Part shown: positions 52,812 through 62,348 of the stretch, piece after piece | How the letters are laid out: every line of letters begins with the position of its first letter | Numbering within the stretch: the stretch's first letter is position 1 | Assembly (NCBI GenBank): GCA_002841275.1 | Contig: PHET01000003.1 | Span: 62,001 to 126,000 of the forward strand | DNA length: 64,000 bases | DNA from: Actinobacteria bacterium HGW-Actinobacteria-7 | GTDB lineage: Bacteria; Actinomycetota; Coriobacteriia; Anaerosomatales; PHET01 | Direction of reading: 5' to 3' | The notes under the pieces: model-generated | The model's database searches: none | Seen by the model: only the letters and a program-made list of their open reading frames with translations | Told to the model about the DNA's origin: nothing | Translations under genes and position numbers: made by a program

Positions 52812-54563
52812 ATGTCTGACGATCGTATCGAGTCGCACGAGGAACGCCTGTACGTGCTGCGCGACAAGGCCGCACGCGAAGGCTTCACCGTGCCTGACGA
52901 GGCGCTTGAGTACATCGCCGAGAAGTACGCGATGGCGACCACCCTCAAGGGGGCGCTCATAAACGTCGCTGCCTACGCTGCACGCCGCGGGCTCACGGTC
53001 GACCGTGCGATGGCGGCTCTCGTGTTGGACGGCGTTCGTGCTGAGGTATCGGTGCCCGAGGCTCAGGTGCCCGCTACCGATGACGCCTCCCCTGAGACCG
53101 ACGTCCTGGAACCGATTGAGACGGTCTACGAGCCGCATGCGACCGATGCCTACGATGAAGAGCCGTTCGTGGCAGACGACTCCGACGGCACGGCCGAGGA
53201 GCACCCGTTCGTGCCCATCACGGACACGCTGTTCGCCCCTCCGGCTGCCGTCACGCCAGCGCCTGTGGCCACACCTGAGCTAGCGCCTCAACCTGCACCT
53301 GAGCCTGTATTCGAACCAGCCTTCGAGCCGGAGTTGCCGCCGTTCGTTTCGGCGTCTGCGCCCGAGCCGATCTGGGAGTCGGAAGCCGCACCCGAACCTG
53401 CACCCGAACCTGCGCCCGAACCCGTTGCACCGCCGATACCTCAGCCGGCCGCAGCCGAGCGGGCCGAAGTCTGGTTCGCGCCCATGCGCAGCGTCAAGAA
53501 GGAGTCGCTGGTCAAGCGTGTCGGCAAACTGCTGAAGCACGCCGGTCTCGCCGCCGCGATCGAAGACGGCGACCTGGTCGCGATCAAGCTGCACTTCGGC
53601 GAGGAAGGCAACACGGGGTTCGTGCACCCGGTCTTCCTGCGCGAGGTCGTCCGCCGCGTACGGAAGCATGGTGGCAAACCCTTCCTGACTGACAGCAACA
53701 CGCTCTACCGCGGTAAGCGCGCCAATGCCGTGGATCACGTGACCTGCGCGGTTCGCAACGGATTCAGCTTCGCGACTGTCAACGCGCCGGTCATCATCGC
53801 GGACGGCCTGACCGGCACCGACGGTGTCGACGTGCCCATCTCGGGATTCAAACACTTCGAGTCGGTGCGTATCGGTGCCGCCGCCGTTCTTGCGGATGCG
53901 ATGGTGGTCGTGAGCCACGTCAAGGGCCACGAGGCCACCGGCTTCGGCGGAGCGATGAAGAACGTCGGCATGGGCCTGGGCACCCGCGCCGCCAAGCAGC
54001 GGATGCACAGCGATCTAAAACCCCAGGTCACCGCCGAGAAGTGCACTGCGTGCAAGCGTTGTGTGAAGTCGTGCCCGGTTGAGGCGATCCACATCGTCGA
54101 CAAGGTTGCCGTCATCGACTACGAGCTGTGCTATGGCTGCGGCGAATGTGTGGCCGCCTGTCCTTACGGTGCGATCGGCATCCAGTGGAAGACGGAGCCC
54201 GAAGCCATCCAGGAAAAGATCGTCGAGCACTGTGCAGGCGCGCTTGCCGGCAAGGAGGGCAAGGTCATCTACCTCTCGTTCGTGACCAACGTGAGCCCCG
54301 ACTGTGACTGCTGGAGCTTCTCGGACGCGAGTGTCGTGGCCGATATCGGCGTACTCGCATCCACCGATCTCGTGGCGATCGACCAGGCGGCATACGACCT
54401 GGTGGTGGGCGCGAAGGGCCTGCCCGGCAGCCGCGGAGAAGGGCTTTCCGAGGGCAGCGACAAGTTCCGCGAGATCACCGGGATCGATGGCACGGTGGCT
54501 ATTCGCTATGCGGAGCAGGTCGGGCTGGGCACGCGCAGTTATGAGCTCAAGACGATCGAGTAG
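52812..54563 (+). CDS. DUF362 / dicluster ferredoxin protein with DnaA-lid-like N-terminus
   Basis: The 583-residue protein has three parts. Residues about 10-80 resemble the lid of DnaA domain III (VPDEALEYIAEKYAMATTLKGAL, then a helix AAYAARRGLTVDRAM). Residues about 80-220 are a Pro/Glu/Ala linker. The rest is DUF362 (IKLHFGEEGNTGFVHP, LTDSNTLYRG, SHVKGHEATGFGGAMKN), followed by two [4Fe-4S] sites (CTACKRCVKSCP, CYGCGECVAACP) and a closing domain. DUF362 proteins are iron-sulfur proteins of uncertain function. The DnaA-like part is inference. Confidence 0.85.
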   Translation: MSDDRIESHEERLYVLRDKAAREGFTVPDEALEYIAEKYAMATTLKGALINVAAYAARRGLTVDRAMAALVLDGVRAEVSVPEAQVPATDDASPETDVLEPIETVYEPHATDAYDEEPFVADDSDGTAEEHPFVPITDTLFAPPAAVTPAPVATPELAPQPAPEPVFEPAFEPELPPFVSASAPEPIWESEAAPEPAPEPAPEPVAPPIPQPAAAERAEVWFAPMRSVKKESLVKRVGKLLKHAGLAAAIEDGDLVAIKLHFGEEGNTGFVHPVFLREVVRRVRKHGGKPFLTDSNTLYRGKRANAVDHVTCAVRNGFSFATVNAPVIIADGLTGTDGVDVPISGFKHFESVRIGAAAVLADAMVVVSHVKGHEATGFGGAMKNVGMGLGTRAAKQRMHSDLKPQVTAEKCTACKRCVKSCPVEAIHIVDKVAVIDYELCYGCGECVAACPYGAIGIQWKTEPEAIQEKIVEHCAGALAGKEGKVIYLSFVTNVSPDCDCWSFSDASVVADIGVLASTDLVAIDQAAYDLVVGAKGLPGSRGEGLSEGSDKFREITGIDGTVAIRYAEQVGLGTRSYELKTIE

Positions 54564-54578
54564 CCGCGTGGACCGCGC

Positions 54579-54722
54579 ATGACGATCGTAGTGCCGCTCG
54601 TGCTCGTTGCGCTCTTCTCGGGAACGTTCTCGGTATGCACGTCGGTGGTCTTCACGCTGTTCTGGTACCAGTTCAACGGACAGTCTTCCGCCGAGGCGCA
54701 GGTGGCGCTCCCCTCCGAGTAG
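54579..54722 (+). CDS. Small single-span membrane protein (47 aa)
   Basis: The frame begins with ATG 54579, 15 bases after the DUF362 stop, with weak upstream support. The 47-residue product has one long hydrophobic span (VVPLVLVALFSGTFSV) containing a Cys, then a polar tail ending in a TAG. It is too short to judge and may be a coupled regulatory peptide. An alternative is chance. Confidence 0.35.
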   Translation: MTIVVPLVLVALFSGTFSVCTSVVFTLFWYQFNGQSSAEAQVALPSE

Positions 54723-54751
54723 AATGAGTGCATCAATCGAGAGGAAGAACG

Positions 54752-55867
54752 ATGGATTTCGGGTCGATCATCAAACGCTCCTGGCATATCACCTGGCGCT
54801 ACCGGGCCCTGTGGGTCCTGGGGATCTTCGCTGGTGTTTCGGGATGCCAAGGGGGCGGCGGCGGTGGGAACGGTGGAGGCAGCAGCAACATCTCCAACGA
54901 CCTGAGCAGTGGTGCGCCTGACTTCCGATCGTGGGCCGATTCCGTGCAGCAGTGGCTACCTGCGCTTGTGGCAGGCGCGGTTCTGCTGGTTTTGATCTCT
55001 ATCGTGTGGTGGGTCTTGGGTGTGGCCGCACGCGGCGGCATGGTCGTCGGTGTGGACCGTATCGAGCAGGGTTCCTCGCCGACTGTCGGCGAGCTCTGGG
55101 CGGCCGGGTTTGCCCGATTCTGGACGTTGCTCGGGCTCGAAGTGATGCTGCGGATTCCGATTCTCCTCGTACTTCTGTTCGTGCTCGCCGGGGTCTTCGT
55201 ACCTCTCATGGGGGCGATTGTCGGTACCGGTGATGTCGGTCCCGGAATCGTGGCTCCAATCTGCGGCAGTCTGGCGATCGGCCTGCCACTCCTACTGGTG
55301 TTGGGCTTCGTGCTGGGAGTCATGGAGCTCATCGCGAAGCGCTATGTGATGCTGGGCGGGCAGGGCGCAGTCCAAGCTGCGCAGAACGGCTGGCGCTTCT
55401 TCCGCGTGCGATTCAAGGACACATTCCTCATGTGGCTCATCAACGCGGGCCTCAACCTCGCGGCGTCGCTGGTGCTGATCGTGCCTGCGTTCGTCGTCGG
55501 TCTCGTTGTGGCCGTTCCTGCCGTACTCGCCGCGAGGAGCGAGAGTTGGACTGCGTTCATCCCGATCATCGGCGTGGCGATGCTCCTCTTGATCGCGCTG
55601 TCGATCGTCTACTCCGCGATCTGGGGAACGTTCACCTCGTCGTTGTGGACCATCTTCTTCCGCAGAGTCGCAGGGTTGGAGCAGCCGGTGGAGGCTCCCA
55701 TTTCGGGTTCCCCGTACGCTGGTGAGGGCATTTCCCTGGCGTCGCCGGCACCTCCGGGCCCGGTCACGACTCCGATGCCTGAGCCGCCGGCCCCACCTGC
55801 TGATCGCTACCCGCAGTACCCGCCCGCGCCGCCTACGCCGCCCGCTCCACCGGTGCCCGGTGCCTGA
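54752..55867 (+). CDS. Multi-pass membrane protein with proline-rich C-terminus
   Basis: ATG 54752 follows GAGGAAG. The 371-residue protein has about seven helices; the first region (GSIIKRSWHITWRYRALWVLGIF) and the central NGWRFFRVRFKDTFLMWLI match DUF7544/glycerophosphoryl-diester phosphodiesterase-type membrane domains of unknown role. A glycine-rich loop follows the first helix, and the last 50 residues are Pro/Ala-rich (PAPPTPPAPPVPGA) and predicted disordered. It overlaps the rsmI start by eight bases. Confidence 0.7.
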   Translation: MDFGSIIKRSWHITWRYRALWVLGIFAGVSGCQGGGGGGNGGGSSNISNDLSSGAPDFRSWADSVQQWLPALVAGAVLLVLISIVWWVLGVAARGGMVVGVDRIEQGSSPTVGELWAAGFARFWTLLGLEVMLRIPILLVLLFVLAGVFVPLMGAIVGTGDVGPGIVAPICGSLAIGLPLLLVLGFVLGVMELIAKRYVMLGGQGAVQAAQNGWRFFRVRFKDTFLMWLINAGLNLAASLVLIVPAFVVGLVVAVPAVLAARSESWTAFIPIIGVAMLLLIALSIVYSAIWGTFTSSLWTIFFRRVAGLEQPVEAPISGSPYAGEGISLASPAPPGPVTTPMPEPPAPPADRYPQYPPAPPTPPAPPVPGA

Positions 55868-56714
55868 GGCCGGCAGGCTCATCATCTGTGCCACGCCCAT
55901 CGGTAATCTGGGCGATGTCACGCTGCGCGTTCTCGAGGCGCTCAAGTCCGCCGATACGGTCCTGGCCGAGGATACCCGGGTGACTCGGAAGCTCTTCTCC
56001 CGGTATCTGATCACGACGCCGCTGGAGCGCTACGACGAGCACACGGCGGTGCGCCGTACGCCGGAGGTGATCGAGCGTATCAGGGGCGGCGAGACGATTG
56101 CCCTGGTCTCCGATGCCGGTACCCCGGGGATCAGTGATCCCGGTTCCATTCTCGTGGACGCGGCGATCGCCGCAGACGTGCTGGTAGACGTGCTTCCCGG
56201 GGCCGCCGCGGTCATAGCTGCGCTCGTTGCGAGTGGCCTGCCCACGTGGGCTTTCTACTTCGCGGGCTTCCTGCCTCGTAAGGCGGGTGATCGCACGCGT
56301 CTGCTCGCCTCGCTCGCACCGCTTGAGGCCACGCTGATCTTCTACGAGTCACCGCGCCGGACCGGTGCCACGCTTCGGGGACTGGCGGAGGCGTTTCCGG
56401 GACGTAGCGGGGCCATGGCCCGCGAACTGACCAAACTGCACGAAGAGATCGTGCGCGGTCCTCTCACGGAGCTTGCCGAGCAGATCAGTGAACGCGAACT
56501 ACTCAAAGGTGAGGTCGTCTTGCTTGTGGGGCCACCCCACTGGGGTCGCAACGCTGCGCCGGCTCCGATTGAGCCGGTCGACGCGTCGGTAGTAAGAGCG
56601 CGAGTGGCCGAACTCATGTCGGAGGGGACGGCGCGGACGGCGGCCGTCAAGCAGGTCGCCAAAGAAACCGGCATGTCTCGGCAGGATGTCTACGACTTGG
56701 CCTCGCGGCCCTGA
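55860..56714 (+). CDS. rsmI: 16S rRNA (cytidine(1402)-2'-O)-methyltransferase
   Basis: GTG 55860 gives a 284-residue SAM-dependent methyltransferase of the tetrapyrrole-methylase fold. Motifs GRLIICATPIGNLGD, LAEDTRVTRKLF, LVSDAGTPGISDPG and GGAIHARE-type FYESPRRT segments all match RsmI, which methylates C1402 in the ribosome P site. The C-terminal GTARTAAVKQVAKETG is the usual helix-turn-helix-like extension. It overlaps the membrane protein gene and starts the conserved housekeeping block. Confidence 0.93.
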   Translation: MPEAGRLIICATPIGNLGDVTLRVLEALKSADTVLAEDTRVTRKLFSRYLITTPLERYDEHTAVRRTPEVIERIRGGETIALVSDAGTPGISDPGSILVDAAIAADVLVDVLPGAAAVIAALVASGLPTWAFYFAGFLPRKAGDRTRLLASLAPLEATLIFYESPRRTGATLRGLAEAFPGRSGAMARELTKLHEEIVRGPLTELAEQISERELLKGEVVLLVGPPHWGRNAAPAPIEPVDASVVRARVAELMSEGTARTAAVKQVAKETGMSRQDVYDLASRP

Positions 56715-56739
56715 CGCCCCAGACGAAGTACCGCCTGAG

Positions 56740-56985
56740 CTAGGCCTTCTTCACGGCGCTCACGCAGGAACTGCACACCGCGCGGCCCTTGATGTCGGTC
56801 ATCTCGGTATCGGTGTCGCCGCAGATGGCACAGGAGTCCTTGTGCTTCTGCAAGATGATGCTCTCACCCTCGGTGTAGATGGCGATGGGGTCTTTGACCT
56901 TGATGCCGAGTGTGCGACGCAACTCCATCGGAATGACGATGCGCCCCAAGTCATCAACGCGCCTCACGATGCCGGTGTCATGCAT
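56740..56985 (-). CDS. AbrB/SpoVT-type transition regulator with C-terminal zinc ribbon
   Basis: ATG 56985 gives 81 residues; GTG 57009 would add eight. The swapped-hairpin AbrB domain is clear (TGIVRRVDDLGRIVIPMELRRTLGI...DPIAIYTEGESIILQK), and a C-terminal CAIC...CSSC zinc ribbon follows. The strand opposite to its neighbours and its place between rsmI and metG equal the place of abrB in Bacillus. It binds DNA as a dimer or tetramer and controls many genes in that genus; targets here are unknown. Confidence 0.9.
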   Translation of the reverse strand: MHDTGIVRRVDDLGRIVIPMELRRTLGIKVKDPIAIYTEGESIILQKHKDSCAICGDTDTEMTDIKGRAVCSSCVSAVKKA

Positions 56986-57112
56986 AGCAGCCGCCCTTCC
57001 ATCATCCACCGCGTGCTCTCAGCGGCAAACGGTTAGAATCGTATCTGTGGTCCTCTTAGCAGAATACGTTCCATGCTTCCAATATTACCCACGGTCTCGG
57101 AGTCCTGAACAC

Positions 57113-58675
57113 ATGAGTGACACTTCTTTCTATCTCACCACGCCGATCTACTACGTCAACTCGGTGCCGCATCTGGGTACCGCCTACACCACGGTGGCGG
57201 CAGACGCGCTGGCACGCTATCGCCGGATGATGGGCGACGATGTCCACTTCCTCACGGGGCTGGACGAGCACGGCCAGAAGGTCGAGCAGGCGGCAGCCGA
57301 GCACGGCATGACGCCGCAGGAGTGGTGTGACTCCATCGCGCCCAAGTTCCAGAGCGTCTGGGAACTGCTCGAGATATCCAACGATGACTTCATCCGCACC
57401 ACTGAGCCCCGTCACGAGCGCGGAGTCCAGCAGCTCGCGCAGGTGCTCTACGACCGGGGTGACATCTACAAGGGTCACTACGAGGGCTGGTACTGCGTGC
57501 CCGACGAGACGTATTGGACCGAGGGAGATCTGGGTGAGGGCCAGACCTGTCCTCAGTGCGGCCGCGTCGTAGAGTCCGTCCGAGAAGACAACTACTTCTT
57601 CAAGCTGTCGGCTTACGCTGACGAGCTGTTGGCGCTCTACGAGGCAAACCCGGGCTTCGTGGGTCCCGAGACCCGCCGCAACGAGGTGCTCTCCTTCGTG
57701 AAGGGTGGTCTCAAGGACCTGTCCATCTCGCGCTCCAACGTGAAGTGGGGAGTGCCGCTTCCCTGGGACGAGACGCACACGATGTACGTCTGGTTCGATG
57801 CGCTGATCAACTACATCACGGCAGTGGGCTACGGCGACCCCGCGCGCGCCGACGAGTTCGCGCGCCGCTGGCCGGCCCAGGTCCATTTCGTGGGCAAGGA
57901 CATCATCCGCTTCCACTGCGTGATCTGGCCGGCGCTGCTTCTGGCCGCCGGACTGCCCGTACCCAAGACGGTCTTCGCCCACGGTTTCCTGCTCACCAAG
58001 GGCGAGAAGATGTCGAAGTCCAAGGGCAACGCGCAGTCGCCACAGGACCTGGTGGCAAAGTTCGGTGTCGATGCCTACCGCTACTACTTCCTGCGTGATG
58101 TGCAGTTCGGCATGGACGGCTCGATCTCCATGGAGGCCATGGTCCAGCGCATCAACGGTGACTTGGCCAACGACTGGGGCAACCTGTGCTCACGGTTGTT
58201 CAACATGGTGGGGAAGTACTTCGACGGCCAGGTGCCCGATCCAGCCGGCGCTCCGTTGCTCACGCCCGAGGACACCGTGCTGCGTGAGATCGCGCTCGCT
58301 CTGCCGGGCCGCTTCGCCGCCGCGATGGACCGGCTCGACTACGCCGGCTCGCTCGAGGCTACTTGGGACCTGGTGAAGGGTGCCAACCGCTACATAGAGG
58401 ATTCGGCGCCGTGGAACCTCGCCAAGTCCGAGGAGACCATGGGACGTTTGGGCGCGGTACTCTACAACGCGCTCGAGGCCGTACGCATAGCCGCTCTGTT
58501 CTGCGCACCCGCCATGCCCCTGACCTCAGCCGAGGTCTGGCAGCGCATGGGACTGTCCGATATCCGTACGGTGACCGATCTGCCTGCGCAGTCGGCGTGG
58601 GGCCACCTGCCGGTGGGCAACACGGTGGTCAAGGGCGACCCGCTCTTCCCGCGCATCGACAAGGATGCCGAGTAG
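57113..58675 (+). CDS. metG: Methionine-tRNA ligase
   Basis: The 520-residue class I synthetase starts at ATG 57113 and has the HIGH-like PHLGTAYT, a zinc-binding knuckle including CPQCG, LPWDETHTMYVWFDALINY, and KMSKS in KGEKMSKSKGN. The tRNA-binding EMAPII-like C-terminal domain of longer forms is absent; the length fits the short Thermus-like type. It charges tRNA-Met with methionine. It is the first of a run of genes (metG, tatD, reductase, 3D protein) with close spacing. An upstream in-frame ATG region is noise. Confidence 0.95.
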   Translation: MSDTSFYLTTPIYYVNSVPHLGTAYTTVAADALARYRRMMGDDVHFLTGLDEHGQKVEQAAAEHGMTPQEWCDSIAPKFQSVWELLEISNDDFIRTTEPRHERGVQQLAQVLYDRGDIYKGHYEGWYCVPDETYWTEGDLGEGQTCPQCGRVVESVREDNYFFKLSAYADELLALYEANPGFVGPETRRNEVLSFVKGGLKDLSISRSNVKWGVPLPWDETHTMYVWFDALINYITAVGYGDPARADEFARRWPAQVHFVGKDIIRFHCVIWPALLLAAGLPVPKTVFAHGFLLTKGEKMSKSKGNAQSPQDLVAKFGVDAYRYYFLRDVQFGMDGSISMEAMVQRINGDLANDWGNLCSRLFNMVGKYFDGQVPDPAGAPLLTPEDTVLREIALALPGRFAAAMDRLDYAGSLEATWDLVKGANRYIEDSAPWNLAKSEETMGRLGAVLYNALEAVRIAALFCAPAMPLTSAEVWQRMGLSDIRTVTDLPAQSAWGHLPVGNTVVKGDPLFPRIDKDAE

Positions 58676-58679
58676 CCCG

Positions 58680-59591
58680 ATGTCTTCGGCCCCCCAGACC
58701 CCCGCGATGCTTCTGCCGCTGTTCGTGGACGGCAAGGGGCGCGAGGTTGCTGTCCCGGACTTCGGCGGCATGCCCATCGCCGATACACACGCACATCTCG
58801 ACATGCTCGACGACCCTGCACTTGCACTGGCGCGCGCCGCGCTGGCGGGCGTTGGCTTCGTTGCCACAGTGGCCGACGTAACCGAGGACGCGTGGCGGAC
58901 CTACGATGAGCTTCCCAGTTGGCTGGCGAATGCGCGCGAGCTGCTGGTCGCTGAAGGGCGCGAGGATGTTGCGGTACCGCGGGTGCGCGTCGTGGTCGGC
59001 GCCCATCCTCACAACGCAAAGGACTGGACGCAGGACACCGAAGCCGAGTTCCGTCGTCTCGCAGCGGATTCCGTCACCTGCGCGATCGGTGAGCTCGGCC
59101 TCGACTATCACTACGACCACTCGCCCCGCGATGTGCAGCGGGAGGCCATGAGAGCGCACCTCACGCTCGCGCACGAGTTCGGGCTACCCGCGGTGGTCCA
59201 CTTGCGCGAAGCGCACGCTGACGGGCTTGAGATCCTGCGCGAGGTGGGCCGCCCACCCGCAGGGTGCATCCTGCACTGCTTCAATCTCGCACCTGAAGTG
59301 ATGGAGCCCTTCCTCGAACTCGGCTGCCATGTGAGCTTCGCAGGTCCCGCGACCTTCAAGAAGGCCGAGGAGGTCCGCGAGGCCGCTCAAGCGGTGCCGG
59401 AGGACCGGCTTCTCACCGAGACGGACTGCCCGTTCATGGCCCCCGAGCCGTTTCGCGGTCGCACCAACGAACCGGCGTACGTGGTGTTCACTGCCGCCCG
59501 GCTCGCCCGTGCACGTTCCGAGGAGCCCGAGCCGTTCGCGCGCCATACCTTCGCGGCTGCACTCGCTCTGCTTGATGCGGAACGCCGATGA
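58680..59591 (+). CDS. tatD: TatD family metal-dependent hydrolase
   Basis: The 303-residue amidohydrolase-fold DNase has DTHAHLD (first metal site), GELGLDYHY, VVHLREAH and the closing TETDCPFMAPEP. TatD proteins are 3'-5' nucleases in DNA repair and tRNA quality control. ATG 58680 is used; an ATG at 58665 overlapping metG is also possible. Its stop overlaps the following flavoprotein gene by four bases (ATGA). Confidence 0.93.
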   Translation: MSSAPQTPAMLLPLFVDGKGREVAVPDFGGMPIADTHAHLDMLDDPALALARAALAGVGFVATVADVTEDAWRTYDELPSWLANARELLVAEGREDVAVPRVRVVVGAHPHNAKDWTQDTEAEFRRLAADSVTCAIGELGLDYHYDHSPRDVQREAMRAHLTLAHEFGLPAVVHLREAHADGLEILREVGRPPAGCILHCFNLAPEVMEPFLELGCHVSFAGPATFKKAEEVREAAQAVPEDRLLTETDCPFMAPEPFRGRTNEPAYVVFTAARLARARSEEPEPFARHTFAAALALLDAERR

Positions 59592-60187
59592 GCGGCCCAT
59601 CGAAGCCAGTCGTGCTCTGTATCGCTGGCAGCCCGCGTCGCGGCGGAAACAGTGATCGGTTCCTCGACGCACTCACGGACGGAGTCGAGGCGGGCGGGTG
59701 CACCGCTGTGAGGCTGGTGGCGTCGTCTGCCGGAGTTACTCCCTGCCGCGGGTGCAACAGCTGCTCGAAGGCGGGCGTCTGTGTCGTGCGCGATGGCATG
59801 GATGAGGTCTACGCCGCCATCGATTCGGCCCACGCGATCGCCATCTCTACGCCAGTCTTCTTCGCAACCGTGCCCGCGGTACTCAAGACGCTCTACGACC
59901 GCTTCCAACCATACTGGGCCAGGCGCTACGTTCTGGGTGAGCCTGCGCCTCAGGTACGCCGCCCTGCCGCGTTGATCGTGGTAGGCGGGGGAGGCGATCC
60001 CTATGGCATGGGCTGCGCGATCACGCCCACCCGCAGCGTGCTGGGGCCGGCCGGATTCGAACTGCTTGAAGTCCTTGAGATCGAGGGTCTCGACGGGCCT
60101 TCTGCGGCCGCCACGCATCCCGCCGAGCTCGAGCGCGCGCGAGCCTTGGGGACCGCATTGGCCGAGAAGACCGTGGCCCGCACCTGA
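59588..60187 (+). CDS. Iron-sulfur flavoprotein (Isf-like NADPH-dependent FMN reductase family)
   Basis: The 199-residue flavodoxin-fold protein begins with an FMN phosphate-binding loop GSPRRGGNSD. It has the compact cluster motif CRGCNSC-5-C (CRGCNSCSKAGVC), as in methanogen and clostridial iron-sulfur flavoproteins that move two electrons between FMN and a [4Fe-4S] cluster. The STPVFFATVPAVLKTLYDR segment is typical. It is coupled to tatD. In Bacillus the corresponding place holds rnmV; here that is absent. Confidence 0.88.
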   Translation: MSGPSKPVVLCIAGSPRRGGNSDRFLDALTDGVEAGGCTAVRLVASSAGVTPCRGCNSCSKAGVCVVRDGMDEVYAAIDSAHAIAISTPVFFATVPAVLKTLYDRFQPYWARRYVLGEPAPQVRRPAALIVVGGGGDPYGMGCAITPTRSVLGPAGFELLEVLEIEGLDGPSAAATHPAELERARALGTALAEKTVART

Positions 60188-60341
60188 CCTTCTCGGCGAC
60201 CGAAATGTCAGTCCAAAACAGCTGTTGTCGTGTTGTTCCGTGGCGACCTGCGGGTTTGCACGAGGACCTTTCTAGCGGTAGCATCGGCAGTCCCCGCCGT
60301 TACCGAGCGGTTGACAAGTTGTCGATATCCTGAGGACTTCC

Positions 60342-61367
60342 ATGAGGGTTCTGCCACCGCGCATGACCCGGTATCTGAAGCTCCAGTACGCCATCGCAGC
60401 CTTCGTCCCACTAGTGATCGTGACACTCAGTATCACCGGATTCGTGTGGGCTCAAAAACGCGTGACTGTCGTCGTCGACGGCCAGTGTCTGCATGTTGAG
60501 ACGCAGGCTGCCGATGTCGCGTCGCTGCTCCATGACGCCGGTGTCGCTGTAGACGGCGATGACGTGGTCTCGCCGGGTCTGGATTCGGCGGTCGATGACC
60601 GCATGAGCGTTGTCGTTCGCCACTCAGTGCCCGTCACCATCGACCTGGGTTCAGGCCCCATGAAGGTCGATGTGGTTGGCGAGACGGTCGCTGACGCCCT
60701 GGTTGCCGCAGGGGTCAAGCCCGACTCGCACCCCGCTGTGAACCCAGACGTCTCCACGCCGCTGAAGGCGGGCATGTCGATCTCCGTGCCGGGAGTCTTC
60801 GTCCGGCTTGCACAGGAGGAGGAGACGACCACCCCTCCGGTTGAGACACACCCCGACTCTTCGATGCCCCGCGGCACCAAGCGCGTCATCGCCACAGGGT
60901 CGCCGGGACGGGTTCTGCGCGTGTACCGCATGCTGGTGGCCGGCGGCGTCGAAGGGGATCCGGTACTCACGAAGTGCTGCGTGCTCAACACCGCAGAGCC
61001 GCGCATCATCGCCGTGGGTACCGGCGAGAGCAATACGATGACGGCGGCGGTCAACCGCACGTATGTGGTGGGCAGGCCCCCGAAACGCGGCCGCAAGATG
61101 CGCGTGGAGGCGACGGGCTATTCACCGCTCGAGCCAGGGCTCGACTACACCACCTCGACCGGGGCACGAGCGCAGCACGGTGTCATCGCAGTCGATCCGC
61201 GCGTCATTCCCTACGGCACGCACGTGTGGGTGCCCGGCTACGGCTATGCGGTCGCTGCTGACTGCGGTGGCGCGATCAAGCGCAACCGCATCGACCTGTG
61301 CTTCGATACGGTCGCCGAGGCGATCCAATGGGGTCGCCGCACCGTCACGATAATCATCCTCGACTGA
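60342..61367 (+). CDS. YabE-like resuscitation-promoting factor-type protein (DUF348, G5, 3D)
   Basis: The 341-residue secreted protein has a transmembrane anchor (about 18-38), two DUF348 repeats (RVTVVVDGQ...TQAADVASLLHDAG and a second), a G5 domain, and a C-terminal 3D domain with EATGYSP, ALGIVAVDP-like HGVIAVDPRVIPYGTHVWVPGYG and a last Asp in AADCGGAIKRNRIDLCFD. These are YabE-like cell-wall hydrolases/lytic transglycosylases. GAGGA stands seven to nine bases before ATG 60342. It probably reshapes peptidoglycan and continues into rsmA after two bases. Confidence 0.9.
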   Translation: MRVLPPRMTRYLKLQYAIAAFVPLVIVTLSITGFVWAQKRVTVVVDGQCLHVETQAADVASLLHDAGVAVDGDDVVSPGLDSAVDDRMSVVVRHSVPVTIDLGSGPMKVDVVGETVADALVAAGVKPDSHPAVNPDVSTPLKAGMSISVPGVFVRLAQEEETTTPPVETHPDSSMPRGTKRVIATGSPGRVLRVYRMLVAGGVEGDPVLTKCCVLNTAEPRIIAVGTGESNTMTAAVNRTYVVGRPPKRGRKMRVEATGYSPLEPGLDYTTSTGARAQHGVIAVDPRVIPYGTHVWVPGYGYAVAADCGGAIKRNRIDLCFDTVAEAIQWGRRTVTIIILD

Positions 61368-61369
61368 TC

Positions 61370-62227
61370 GTGACGACTTCCTACCTCGCGACGCCTCGGG
61401 CCACGCTCGACGTCTTGCGCCGTCATGAACTCCACACCAAGAAGCACCTCGGCCAGCACTTCCTCGTTGACGACAATGTCGTGGGCCGCATCATCGAACT
61501 TGCGGCCCTCGACCCAAGTCAGACGGTGCTCGAAGTCGGTCCGGGGATAGGCACGCTCACTGTCGCTCTGTGCGACGCGGCCGGTGCCGTAGTTGCGGTC
61601 GAGCGTGACGAGCGTCTCGAACCCGTGCTGATTGACACCACCAGGGCGTGTGAACGCTTCGCGTTGGTGCATGCCGATGCAACCACCGTCTCTGCGCAAG
61701 AGATCGCGGCTCCCTTTGGCGCCCCCACTGCGATGGTGGCCAATCTGCCCTATCAGGTGGCCGCGACGGTGGTCCTACGCTTCTTTGAGATGCTCCCCCA
61801 GCTCGAGCAGACCACCGTGATGGTGCAGTCCGAGGTCGCCGACCGGATGACCGCCGGCCCCAATACCAAGGCGTACGGTTCCTACACCGTCAAACTCCGG
61901 CTGCTGGCACAGGCCGCGGGGCGGTTTCAGGTCGCGAGAGGATGTTTCCTGCCGCCGCCGCGTGTCGACTCGTCGGTCGTGCGCTTGGAGCGCATGGAGG
62001 CCGCCGAGGATCTGACCTTGCTCAGAGAGGCGGCGCGTCTCGCAGATGCCGGATTCGCCCAGCGTCGCAAGACCATACGCAACTCGATGCGTGCGATGCT
62101 CACGGTGTCGGACGACTCCCTTGATGCGGCCTTCGCGGATGCGGGCATCGATGGCATGCGGCGCGCGGAGACCTTCCATCCCGGGACATTCATCGACCTT
62201 GCTCGGGCTTTTCGCTCCCAAACGTGA
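61370..62227 (+). CDS. rsmA: 16S rRNA (adenine(1518)-N(6)/adenine(1519)-N(6))-dimethyltransferase
   Basis: GTG 61370 gives 285 residues of a KsgA-type methyltransferase. Visible are LGQHFLVDDNVVGRI, motif I EVGPGIGTLT, NLPYQVAATV (motif IV), and a C-terminal helical domain with FAQRRKTIRNS. It dimethylates the two adenines in helix 45 of 16S rRNA. It starts three bases after the YabE stop. The synteny with yabE is as in Bacillus. Confidence 0.94.
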   Translation: MTTSYLATPRATLDVLRRHELHTKKHLGQHFLVDDNVVGRIIELAALDPSQTVLEVGPGIGTLTVALCDAAGAVVAVERDERLEPVLIDTTRACERFALVHADATTVSAQEIAAPFGAPTAMVANLPYQVAATVVLRFFEMLPQLEQTTVMVQSEVADRMTAGPNTKAYGSYTVKLRLLAQAAGRFQVARGCFLPPPRVDSSVVRLERMEAAEDLTLLREAARLADAGFAQRRKTIRNSMRAMLTVSDDSLDAAFADAGIDGMRRAETFHPGTFIDLARAFRSQT

Positions 62228-62348
62228 GTCAGAGCGTCGGCTGACTGGGCCCCGCATTGGATAATCTATCCTGATAGTGTGCCGTACGCTGGCATTTTGT
62301 CGCATTATCAGCTATAGTTACCAGTCAAATAAAAGGAGGGGTCACTTG

